Source: CAZVJA01 sp964626885
Lineage (GTDB): Bacteria > Planctomycetota > Planctomycetia > Planctomycetales > Planctomycetaceae
Assembly (NCBI GenBank): GCA_964626885.1
Contig: CAZVJA010000035.1
Span: 1 to 34,421 of the forward strand
Reading direction: 5' to 3'
Length of the DNA: 34,421 nt
Shown here one piece after another: positions 1-6,824 of the stretch. The translations under genes were made by a program, and so were the position numbers. Position 1 is the stretch's first letter. Every line of letters starts with the position of its first letter. The notes below the pieces were generated by a model. The model ran no database searches, had not been told where the DNA came from, and saw nothing but the letters and a program-made list of their open reading frames with translations.

Positions 1-36
1 GCAATCTCGCATGTACGACCAGTGACGCCGCGGTCG

Positions 37-1089
37 TTACGGTTCGGAGGAGCCGCCACCACCGAAGATCTGCACCGCCCGGTCCGCCGATTCAAAAGCC
101 GCATTGCTGGCGAAGAATTTGGCCTGCGCCGCCAGCATGTCGGCCTGCTTGTGGAGTTCCACATCTCCCGGGTTCGCGCGCGAGGCCGCTTTTGCATCGA
201 CGGCGGTCATCAACAGGCTGTCGGTCGCCTGCCGCGCGATTTCAATTTGCGCGATGTGTTCCTGCACCAGTTGATGCTTCGCAATCGGCTTGCCATGCTG
301 GTGCCGCTCGGTCGCGTAATTCAGCGATTCCGCCAGACAGTCCTCGATAACGCCCAAGCATCCCGCGGAGACACTCAGCCGCCCGCTGATGAGCGTCGTC
401 ATGGCAATGCGGAATCCGTTCCCCTCGTCGCCGAGCAGGTTTTCCGCCGGCACTTCATAATCGCTCAACTCGAACATCGCTGTATTCGAGGTCGGCAGCC
501 CGAGTTTGGCGGTGAGATCTTCCGCCTCGAACCCCGGCCCTTTGGTCTCGACGATGAACGCGCTGACGCGGTCCCGCTTATCCTCGGGATAGGCAAACGT
601 GACGATGACATCCGCCAAGCCTCCGTTGGAGATGAGGTACTTCACGCCATTCAGCAGAAACTTGTTACCCTCGCGGCGGTAGGTCATCTGCATTTCGAGC
701 GGGTTTGAGCCGGCGTCCGGTTCGGTCAGTCCGAAGGCCATCAGCGTCTCGCCGCGGCACGACGGCGGCAGATACTTCTGCTTCTGGGCTTCGTTTCCCC
801 ATTCGAGGATCGGCGTCTGGCCGATGGAAATGTGCCCCGAGAACAGCGTTCGCAGCCCAGTCCCCTCACGGCCGATTCGCGCCAGTGCTCGAGCATACGT
901 TCGGAGATCCGCACCGCGGCCGCCGTATTCCTTCGGCATGGCCATGCCCATCAGGTTGTACTTGCGGGCGAGCGTGAGCGCTTCCTCATTGTGGCGATGT
1001 TCGAGGTAGCAAAGTTCTTCTCCAGGCCGTACTTCCTGACAGAAAGCTTCCACATCGGCGAGGAGCGATTGTTGTTCGGTCGGCGTCAT
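37..1089 (-). CDS. Acyl-CoA dehydrogenase, cut short by an in-frame stop
   Basis: This is an FAD-dependent acyl-CoA dehydrogenase (about 350 aa), which would oxidise an acyl-CoA to the 2-enoyl-CoA in the cytoplasm. Recognisable parts are the N-terminal helical domain, the flavin/substrate segment FGLTEPDAGSNPLEMQMTYR, the central beta domain (LNGVKYLISNGG) and the C-terminal helical domain with VQIFGGGGSSEP. Family members normally continue for some 35-45 residues after this Gly-rich motif, including an IYEGT-like segment. Here TAA at 37-39 stops the frame early. Beyond the stop the same frame stays open to the window edge and still resembles the family tail. The ATG at 1089 was chosen because GGAAAAGG precedes it and the dehydrogenase homology begins there; the frame stays open far upstream only as antisense of the ligase gene. 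It is divergent from the acyl-CoA ligase. It may be a pseudogene, a sequencing error or a real short form. Confidence 0.85.
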   Translation of the reverse strand: MTPTEQQSLLADVEAFCQEVRPGEELCYLEHRHNEEALTLARKYNLMGMAMPKEYGGRGADLRTYARALARIGREGTGLRTLFSGHISIGQTPILEWGNEAQKQKYLPPSCRGETLMAFGLTEPDAGSNPLEMQMTYRREGNKFLLNGVKYLISNGGLADVIVTFAYPEDKRDRVSAFIVETKGPGFEAEDLTAKLGLPTSNTAMFELSDYEVPAENLLGDEGNGFRIAMTTLISGRLSVSAGCLGVIEDCLAESLNYATERHQHGKPIAKHQLVQEHIAQIEIARQATDSLLMTAVDAKAASRANPGDVELHKQADMLAAQAKFFASNAAFESADRAVQIFGGGGSSEP

Positions 1090-1172
1090 CCGTTGGCCTT
1101 TTCCGTTCAAGAGATCGAAACAGGATCGACGGTATCTTATCGCAAGGCGCGCAGATTGGGCCAGCTTGCGGG

Positions 1173-1200
1173 TTGAGCGGCTTTTGCCGAACGGTATCAT
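1173..1200 (+). promoter_or_regulatory. Candidate sigma70-type promoter for the acyl-CoA ligase
   Basis: TTGAGC (1173-1178) and TATCAT (1195-1200) are separated by 16 bases and lie 45 bases upstream of the ligase start, inside the 156-bp divergent intergenic region. The match is 4/6 and 5/6 to the consensus. This is pattern matching only; the planctomycete promoter consensus may differ. Confidence 0.35.
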
Positions 1201-1245
1201 ACGCGACTGGACAGTCACGCTCCCAAATTCCGGAATCGATGCTCC

Positions 1246-2838
1246 ATGGCCCTCAATCTTGCCTCCCTGCTGGATAATTCCACCCGCGCGTTCCCCGGCG
1301 AGACCGCTCTCATCGCCGATGACGACCGCTGGACCTACGAGCGGCTCGATCAGGCGGCGCGGCGGTTTGGTGCGGAACTTCTCGAACGAGGCCTCAAGCG
1401 CGGCCAGAAGGTCGCGATCATGATTCCGAACGTCCCGGAATTCTCGATCGCATACTTCGGAACGCTGTACGCCGGCGGAGTCGTCGTCCCGTTGAGCACG
1501 CTGCATGTCGCCGCGGAACTCGTGTTTCAGCTCGACGACTGCGAAGCCCGCGCGTTCGTCGTGCATGCCGACTGCGCCGCACAGGGGGTCGAAGCCTTCC
1601 GCCGCACGAAAGATTGCCCGAACCTGTACATGATCGGCGCGGCGTCCCTGCCCGATGTTCCAGGCGGCGCGGGTGCCACTGGCGGCTCGTCCGCCAGTGC
1701 CGACCTCCACGGCAATGTCCGCTCGTTTGCGGATGTCCTGAAAGGCCCCACGCACGCCGACCTGGCTCAAACCAGCCCCGACGAAACCGCGGTCATCCTC
1801 TATACCAGCGGCACGACCGGCAAGCCGAAGGGAGCGGAGTTGACCCACTTCAACGTGTATTGCAACACGCAATACAACGCGGAGCGAACCTTCAGCCTCT
1901 GGCCCAAGCAGATCGAAGTGATGGCCCCCGGGCATGTGATGCTCGCCGCATTGCCGCTGTATCACACATTCGGGCAGACAAACGTGCATAATACCGCCCT
2001 CTTTGGCGGCGCGGCGGTATCGCTGCTCAAACGTTTCACCGCCGAGGGAGCCGTGCGAAATATCCAGCGCGACCGCGTGACGCACTTCGCCGGCGTGCCG
2101 ACGATGTACCTTACGATCCTCAACGATCCCGCCACGCGCAACGCCGACTTGTCATGCCTGCGGTTCTGCGTCTCCGGTGGTGCGCCGATGCCGGTCGAAG
2201 CGAAGCAGGAATTTCAGAAACGATTCCGCGTCCGCATTCAGGAAGGATACGGCCTTACCGAAACGTCGCCCCTTGCCTGCCAACAGCGGATCGATGAAAC
2301 CGAAGCCGCCGGAACCATCGGTAAGCCGATCACCGGCGTCGAAATGAAAATCTTCGACGAGAACGACCGCGAAGTCCCCGTCGGCGAACGAGGCGAAGTG
2401 GTCATCCGGGGAAACAACATCATGAAGGGTTATTTCAAGCGACCCGAGGCGACCGCCGAAGCGTTCCGCAACGGTTGGTTCCATTCGGGCGACATCGGCT
2501 ACGTGAACGAGAAAGGGAATTTTCACATCGTCGACCGGAAGAAAGATATGATCCTCCGCGGGGGCTACAACGTCTATCCGCGTGAAGTCGAGGAAGCCCT
2601 CTACGCCCACCCGGCGGTCGCCGAGGCGGCGGTGATCGGCATTCCCGACGATCGGCTTGGCGAGGAAGTGAAAGCGGTCATCTCTCTCAAGCCGGGGATG
2701 AAAGCGACTATCGAGGAGATCGTCGACCACTGCAAAGGGCTGGTCGCGGCGTACAAATACCCTCGGCACGTGGAGATCATCGACTCATTGCCCAAAGGCC
2801 CGACGGGAAAGATTTTGAAGCGAGCGCTGCGGGGGTGA
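1246..2838 (+). CDS. Long-chain acyl-CoA ligase (AMP-forming)
   Basis: This 530-aa member of the ANL superfamily activates a carboxylic acid with ATP to the acyl-adenylate and then to acyl-CoA. The phosphate-binding loop YTSGTTGKPKG is near residues 186-196. GYGLTET lies near residue 340, the hinge region GDIGYVNEKGNFHIVDRKKD follows, and the C-terminal PTGKILKRALR carries the catalytic Lys. Length is normal for the family. Residues 142-152 (AGATGGSSASA) are encoded by a 32-bp palindromic repeat found elsewhere in the window (see 1669-1700); this lies in a variable loop before the P-loop, so activity is probably retained. The substrate cannot be read from sequence; medium or long-chain fatty acid is the default. 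The adjacent divergent acyl-CoA dehydrogenase suggests beta-oxidation. The ATG at 1246 has only a weak ribosome binding site, but the N-terminal alignment (LLDNSTRAFPGETALI) fits. Confidence 0.93.
   Translation: MALNLASLLDNSTRAFPGETALIADDDRWTYERLDQAARRFGAELLERGLKRGQKVAIMIPNVPEFSIAYFGTLYAGGVVVPLSTLHVAAELVFQLDDCEARAFVVHADCAAQGVEAFRRTKDCPNLYMIGAASLPDVPGGAGATGGSSASADLHGNVRSFADVLKGPTHADLAQTSPDETAVILYTSGTTGKPKGAELTHFNVYCNTQYNAERTFSLWPKQIEVMAPGHVMLAALPLYHTFGQTNVHNTALFGGAAVSLLKRFTAEGAVRNIQRDRVTHFAGVPTMYLTILNDPATRNADLSCLRFCVSGGAPMPVEAKQEFQKRFRVRIQEGYGLTETSPLACQQRIDETEAAGTIGKPITGVEMKIFDENDREVPVGERGEVVIRGNNIMKGYFKRPEATAEAFRNGWFHSGDIGYVNEKGNFHIVDRKKDMILRGGYNVYPREVEEALYAHPAVAEAAVIGIPDDRLGEEVKAVISLKPGMKATIEEIVDHCKGLVAAYKYPRHVEIIDSLPKGPTGKILKRALRG
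1669..1700 (+). repeat. 32-bp palindromic repeat inside the ligase gene (copy 1)
   Basis: The core is CACTGGCGG, a 5-base loop, then CCGCCAGTG, which is a perfect 9-bp stem, preceded by GCGGGTGC. It matches 7849-7880 (opposite strand) at 31 of 32 positions. It lies entirely within the acyl-CoA ligase reading frame and adds AGATGGSSASA without disturbing the frame. Confidence 0.85.
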
Positions 2839-2857
2839 TTGCGGAGGAAAAATTCAC

Positions 2858-3187
2858 ATGACTCTCAGATCGTTCGGCAGAGCTACCGGAACTCAAATTA
2901 GGATGCTTCAGCTTGTCGGATACGAGAGCAAGGAACGCGACATGGTTTCTGCTGAAGGGGGAAATGCTCGCAAAAGGACGATGCGATTGGGTTTGCACTG
3001 GCTTCGGAAGAAAACCAAAGCGGATTTCGGCTACCAACCGGGAGCATGGCGAGAGTTCCTCATCACGAATGGAAGCAAATTTGGTTACACGCATCCCTTT
3101 GCATTTGATGGAATCGATAGTGCAGTTCAGAAGGCGATGGAAGATCCAAAAGTGATTGCTGCACTTGAGGAACTTGCGAACGAATGA
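2858..3187 (+). CDS. Small hypothetical protein, unrecognised
   Basis: This is a 109-aa open frame starting 19 bases after the acyl-CoA ligase stop, with GGAGG ten bases before its ATG. I recognise no domain. The N-terminal half is basic (RKR, RKKTK) and the C-terminal third looks helical and acidic (AVQKAMEDPKVIAALEELANE). It appears AT-richer than its neighbours, especially 3060-3187, which could mean acquisition or relaxed selection. A competing open frame on the opposite strand (2777-3310) runs through intergenic repeats and looks less like a protein. The gene could be co-transcribed with the ligase, or be non-coding sequence that happens to be open. Confidence 0.4.
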   Translation: MTLRSFGRATGTQIRMLQLVGYESKERDMVSAEGGNARKRTMRLGLHWLRKKTKADFGYQPGAWREFLITNGSKFGYTHPFAFDGIDSAVQKAMEDPKVIAALEELANE

Positions 3188-3263
3188 AATTGCTTCACCG
3201 GCGGGACGATTGGGCTCCTCGTCGACCGATCGCCGGCACGTTGTTGTCCGTGGAATCAGCTCT

Positions 3264-3314
3264 GTGGAACAGGCGTCTCGCCTATTCCACCGGCGGGACG
3301 CCGGCGCCACGATT
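3264..3314 (+). repeat. Intergenic GC-rich palindromic repeats
   Basis: Two modules are joined here: GTGGAACAGGCGTCTCGCCT at 3264-3283 and CACCGGCGGGACGCCGGCGC with the following CACGATT at 3288-3314. A partial copy, CACCGGCGGGACGA, lies at 3195-3208. The same modules recur at 4021, 6151-6217, 6731 and 34283. The rest of the 3188-3435 gap shows only degenerate repeat fragments (CCGGCGCCACTGAATCAAGT, GGCGGGACGCC). Confidence 0.8.
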
Positions 3315-3435
3315 GTGTCACAGAATCAATGAACCCGGCGCCACTGAATCAAGTGGAGGCGGGACGCCAACAAAACAGTTGCTGTGCAACGCCGATGCCG
3401 CCCAGTCGCAGCCGAACTCAACGGACTGAGCAGGA

Positions 3436-3984
3436 CTAAAACACGTATCCCAGCAGGTCGACTTCTTCCGGTTCGCGGTCATCGCCGTTCAGCCACTTGA
3501 TCATGAAACAATCGCCCATTCTCCGGTTCAGAACTTCCAGCGATTTGTGTTCATCCACTCCCAGCCAGCGGCAGAGGCAGTCATGACGCTTATAGCCGGC
3601 TCGCTCGTAAATCCGGTGGTCATCGGCAAAGACCATCAGGCAGTTTATCCCATTGTCGATTGCGAGCTGTTCAATCATCTCAATCAATCGTGTGCCGAGA
3701 CCATTTGAGCGCTCCCTCTTTCTGACGCAGAGATCGGCGATACCGAAAATTTCCTGCGGGTTCCCGTTGATCGAGACCACCCGGTGCTCGATGGCGCATT
3801 GGGCAACGAGTTCGGACGCACCCCACGCCAGCAGCCGGCATGTCGACATTTGCTTGGCATAAAAGCGGGTGGCAAAGTAATCCGGGAAGCAGGAGTGGAG
3901 CAGTTCTCTCAACTGCTCTCGCACATCGGGGGCTATGCGAAATTCTTCGATCCGTTCGATTCTCACGGAGACGGGGTCAATCAT
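3436..3984 (-). CDS. GNAT-family N-acetyltransferase
   Basis: This 182-aa protein has a GNAT fold and would transfer an acetyl group from acetyl-CoA to an unknown amine or protein substrate. The acetyl-CoA-binding motif A is seen as VRKRERSNGLGTRLIEMIEQLA near residues 92-113 (an R-x-x-G-x-G/A-type loop). The strand IADLCVRKRERSNG precedes it and CLMVFADDHRIYERAGY matches motif B, including the common ER-AGY segment. Length is normal. The gene stands alone on the minus strand between two blocks of intergenic repeats, and near-identical 27-bp direct repeats flank it (3288-3314 and 4021-4047). The C-terminal 45 residues (WLGVDEH to LLGYVF) are an extension whose role I cannot assign. The substrate is unknown. 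Confidence 0.8.
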   Translation of the reverse strand: MIDPVSVRIERIEEFRIAPDVREQLRELLHSCFPDYFATRFYAKQMSTCRLLAWGASELVAQCAIEHRVVSINGNPQEIFGIADLCVRKRERSNGLGTRLIEMIEQLAIDNGINCLMVFADDHRIYERAGYKRHDCLCRWLGVDEHKSLEVLNRRMGDCFMIKWLNGDDREPEEVDLLGYVF

Positions 3985-4020
3985 AATCTAGCCTGCTTCG
4001 AGAGTCTATTGAGCTGTAAT

Positions 4021-4113
4021 CACCGGTGGGACGCCGGTGCCACGATTAAGTTACTGGGTCAACGACGCCGGTGTCATGACATTGAGGCTCTAATCGTGGC
4101 CCCATGGCACCTG
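4021..4113 (+). repeat. Repeat block with an inverted repeat (gap 3985-4325)
   Basis: CACCGGTGGGACGCCGGTGC followed by CACGATT (4021-4047) is a copy of the window's commonest repeat. Further on, GCCACGATTA (about 4039-4048) is matched by its perfect reverse complement TAATCGTGGC near 4091-4100, followed by CCCATGGCACC. The block could fold into a long hairpin. The rest of the 341-base gap (4114-4325) holds the upstream region of the DUF47 gene; I see no clear Pho box or promoter there. Confidence 0.7.
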
Positions 4114-4325
4114 CTGACACTCAACCCGCCGAGGTCCACGCACACCCCGCATAGTCCTTTGGCAACGGTCAGGCGAAATAATCGGCCACTGGAATGGAAC
4201 TTTTCTCGCGGAAAAACACTTACGAACGACCGCTGGTTTGCCTTCGCCGGTGTTTTCGGGGAGAATCCCCATTCCGTAATTTTGAAACACATCTCCAGTG
4301 ACGTAAACAGATCCGAGTCCACTCC

Positions 4326-4955
4326 ATGTTTTCCATTCAGAAGTTCTTCAGCCACGACGCGAAATTCTTCGACCTCCTGGAAGCCAGCGCCGACGAAACC
4401 CTGGCCTTGACCAAGCTGCTGACGGAACTGGTTCAAGACCGCAGCCATCCGCATCCGCTGTTCGAGTTCGCCCAGGCGCGCGGCAAGGACAAGCGCATTA
4501 CCGAGCAGATCAGCGAGGAACTGGTCAATACGTTCGTCACGGGGCTGGAGCGTGAAGACATTGAGACGCTGTCGTATTCCATGTACCGCACTTGCAAGAC
4601 GATCGAAAAGTTCGCCGAGCGGTTTAACCTGGCCCCCGATCGTCTGGCCAATGTCGATTTTACCCGGCAAATCGAACTGGTTCAGCGGGCGACTGAAACA
4701 CTTTCGGAAATGGTTCGGCTGTTGCGGAAGATGCCGCCGCTGGAAGATACCAAGGCGATGAACGACCGCCTGCAGGGCATCGAGGGAGAGGCAGACGACC
4801 TGATGCTCGAACTGCTCCGCGAAGTCTATAGCGGCAAGTACGACCCGCTTCAGGCGATGATGGCCCGGGACTTATACGACCTGCTGGAAAAAGTCATCGA
4901 CCGCTGCCGCGACGCCGGCAACGTCATTTCGCACATCGTCTTGAAGAACTCCTGA
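4326..4955 (+). CDS. DUF47/PhoU-like Pit accessory protein
   Basis: This 209-aa all-helical protein belongs to the DUF47 (PhoU_div) family. Members are encoded next to low-affinity Pit phosphate transporters and are thought to control or assist them at the inner face of the membrane. The N-terminus (MFSIQKFFSHDAKFFDLLEA) is typical, as are the internal EREDIETLSYSMYRTCKTIEKFAERF and the C-terminal DLYDLLEKVIDRCRDAGNVI, which ends with the usual HIVLKNS. It lies 16 bases upstream of the Pit gene on the same strand, so the two are almost certainly co-transcribed. The start is supported by family alignment; the ribosome binding site is weak. Confidence 0.92.
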   Translation: MFSIQKFFSHDAKFFDLLEASADETLALTKLLTELVQDRSHPHPLFEFAQARGKDKRITEQISEELVNTFVTGLEREDIETLSYSMYRTCKTIEKFAERFNLAPDRLANVDFTRQIELVQRATETLSEMVRLLRKMPPLEDTKAMNDRLQGIEGEADDLMLELLREVYSGKYDPLQAMMARDLYDLLEKVIDRCRDAGNVISHIVLKNS

Positions 4956-4971
4956 AGCGCGGGCCATATTC

Positions 4972-6078
4972 ATGACTCTGGTTTTCGTGGTCATTCTCCT
5001 GGCCCTCGTGTTCGAGTACATCAACGGCTTCCACGATACGGCCAACTCGATCGCGACGGTCGTCGCCACCAAGGTGCTCACTCCGCGCCAGGCGGTCGTG
5101 CTGGCGGCGCTCACAAACCTTATCGGCGCCCTGATCGGCACCGCCGTGGCGTCCACTATCGCTTCAGGGATCATCACTCCCCAGGCAAGTTCACAAAGCG
5201 TTTTGATCTGCGCGCTGGTCGGCGCGATCGTCTGGAACCTCATCACGTGGTACGCCGGACTACCGAGCAGTTCCAGTCATGCACTGGTCGGCGGGCTGGT
5301 CGGAGCCGCGGTTGCCTCGGCCCGGGACTGGGGAGTCGTCATCTGGTCGCAGCCAGACCCGAACCGGTGGTATGCCAGCAAGGGGCTGCTGTGGAAGGTC
5401 ATTGTGCCCGTGTTCGCCTCTCCCATCTTCGGGTTCGTGCTGGGTGTGATCATCATGGGGCTGCTGTATGCGTTGTTGCCAAACTGGACTCCCCGCACGG
5501 TGAACACGGTCTTCGGTAAGGCGCAGATGGTCAGTGCCGCCGCCATGGGACTGATGCACGGCACCAATGACGCGCAAAAGACAATGGGAATTATCGCGCT
5601 GGCGTTGGCGTCGGGGACTGCGAACGGACGCTTGAACAATCTTCCCGAATGGCTGTCCTTCCTGCGCGTCGCTCCGGCGGAACCGGGAAAAAGCCTGACC
5701 ATCGCCCTCTGGATCAAGGTGCTGTGCGCGCTGGTCATGGCGGCGGGCACGGCCAGCGGCGGCTGGCGGATCATCAAAACTCTGGGACACAAAATGGTCC
5801 GCCTGCAGCCGGTCAACGGATTCGCGGCGGAAACGAGCTCGGCGGCCGTCATCGCGCTGGCATCGCACTTTGGAATTCCGGTCTCGACCACGCACAACAT
5901 CTCGGCAGCCATCATGGGGGTCGGAGCGGCCAAGCGGCTCAACGCGCTGAGATGGACGGTCGTGGAACGAATGATCTGGGCTTGGATTCTAACCATTCCC
6001 GCCTCGGGAACAGTCGCGTACGGGTTGATGCGTCTCCTGCAAGCGATCGGGTGGGTCCAGAGCCCGGGCGCGATGTAG
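4972..6078 (+). CDS. pit: Inorganic phosphate transporter, Pit family
   Basis: This 368-aa inner-membrane protein belongs to the PiT family (PHO4 domain), which moves metal-phosphate or phosphate with H+ or Na+. Both PiT signature halves are present: GFHDTANSIATVVAT near residues 19-33 and GTNDAQKTMG near residues 196-205. The two loop motifs GLPSSSSHAL and GIPVSTTHN are also present. About ten hydrophobic segments can be counted. Length is on the short side of the family, with a modest central loop (LNNLPEWLSFLRVAPAEPGK). With the DUF47 gene directly upstream this is the standard phosphate-uptake pair. Which ion is coupled cannot be read from sequence. Confidence 0.95.
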   Translation: MTLVFVVILLALVFEYINGFHDTANSIATVVATKVLTPRQAVVLAALTNLIGALIGTAVASTIASGIITPQASSQSVLICALVGAIVWNLITWYAGLPSSSSHALVGGLVGAAVASARDWGVVIWSQPDPNRWYASKGLLWKVIVPVFASPIFGFVLGVIIMGLLYALLPNWTPRTVNTVFGKAQMVSAAAMGLMHGTNDAQKTMGIIALALASGTANGRLNNLPEWLSFLRVAPAEPGKSLTIALWIKVLCALVMAAGTASGGWRIIKTLGHKMVRLQPVNGFAAETSSAAVIALASHFGIPVSTTHNISAAIMGVGAAKRLNALRWTVVERMIWAWILTIPASGTVAYGLMRLLQAIGWVQSPGAM

Positions 6079-6150
6079 TCCAGTTTCTAACTCGATGAAG
6101 TAAAGAAAGCAGTACAGGCGACGCCGACTTGCAATCTCATATTCACATTC

Positions 6151-6249
6151 GTGGAACAGGCGTCTCGCCTGTTCGCCTGCTGCTTGGCCTGATCCACCGG
6201 CGGGACGCCGGTGCCACGGGGCCAGTGACCGGAGGGAGGCCGGTGCCGC
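6151..6249 (+). repeat. Repeat block upstream of the TspO-like gene
   Basis: The gap 6079-6315 contains GTGGAACAGGCGTCTCGCCT (6151-6170), then CACCGGCGGGACGCCGGTGC with CAC at 6195-6217, and a degenerate copy, GTGACCGGAGGGAGGCCGGT, near 6226-6245. The first two modules match 3264-3310 in the same order and spacing style. Confidence 0.8.
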
Positions 6250-6315
6250 AAGTCTTCAAGGAAAGTCGGGGGGACACCGCCTATCCCACGGATCGCAAAA
6301 CAGGGAAACATCACC

Positions 6316-6714
6316 ATGGACTGGATGGACTGGTACAACAGTTTGATCAAGCCGTCGTGGACTCCGGCCCCGGCCACCATCGGGCTGATCTGGCGGATTC
6401 TCTACCCGATCATTTTCATCACGTTCGGCTTCGTCTTTTTGCAGGCGATTCGCCGGAAGATCGGCTGGCAAGTTGCATTGCCGTTCGCGATCAACCTGTT
6501 GACAAACCTGATCTTCACGCCAATCCAGTTCGGCCTGCAAAACCTGCCGCTGGCGGCCGTCGACATTCTGATTGTCTGGGGAACAATCTTCTGGATGATC
6601 GCGGCGATCTGGAAGCACTACAAATGGGTCGCGCTGGCCCAGGTGCCGTACCTCGTCTGGGTCTCGATCGCGACCTTCCTGCAACTGAGCATCACCTGGA
6701 ACAACCGGGGCTGA
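6316..6714 (+). CDS. TspO/MBR-family membrane protein
   Basis: This 132-aa protein has about five hydrophobic helices and the pattern of the TspO/MBR (tryptophan-rich sensory protein, translocator) family. That pattern includes WYNSLIKPSWTPAPATIGLIW at the N-terminus, an Asn in INLLTNLIFTPIQFGLQ, and the C-terminal PYLVWVSIATFLQLSITWNN. The last matches the family's P-Y-x-x-W-x-x-x-A-x-x-L-N end. Family members bind tetrapyrroles or cholesterol and are linked to stress responses in bacteria. It is slightly shorter than the usual 150-160 aa, and the helix-2 region is less conserved. AGGGAAAC sits about 10 bases before the ATG. It stands alone, bounded by repeats on both sides. Confidence 0.8.
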   Translation: MDWMDWYNSLIKPSWTPAPATIGLIWRILYPIIFITFGFVFLQAIRRKIGWQVALPFAINLLTNLIFTPIQFGLQNLPLAAVDILIVWGTIFWMIAAIWKHYKWVALAQVPYLVWVSIATFLQLSITWNNRG

Positions 6715-6730
6715 CGCTGCTGGCCACTTA

Positions 6731-6751
6731 CACCGACGGGACGCCGGTGCC
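6731..6751 (+). repeat. Short GC-rich palindromic repeat
   Basis: CACCGACGGGACGCCGGTGC followed by C is another copy of the CACCGGCGGGACGCCGGTGC family. It sits between the convergent TspO-like and cyclase genes, where the short dyad (GACGGGACGCCGGTGCCGTC) might also assist termination. Confidence 0.65.
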
Positions 6752-6824
6752 GTCACCAGTACGAGTTTTTTACCAGCTGGTCTGCGAGGTGGGGATAGTG
6801 CCCTATTTCGGAACGATCAACTTC

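Noticed and set aside
1090..2085. Apparent N-terminal extension of the acyl-CoA dehydrogenase frame through the ligase gene
   Set aside because: The extension is antisense to the acyl-CoA ligase and has no dehydrogenase similarity. Homology and a ribosome binding site start at 1089.
3184..3429. Possible 81-aa plus-strand gene after the orphan ORF
   Set aside because: Its sequence is made almost wholly of intergenic repeat modules (3264-3314), so it is not a credible protein.
4114..4325. Pho box upstream of the DUF47-Pit pair
   Set aside because: No pair of direct repeats with the required 11-base period is visible.
3188..6751. CRISPR-like or integron attC array
   Set aside because: The repeats are irregularly spaced, self-complementary and lie in different gene gaps. 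There are no unique spacers, cas genes or integrase.
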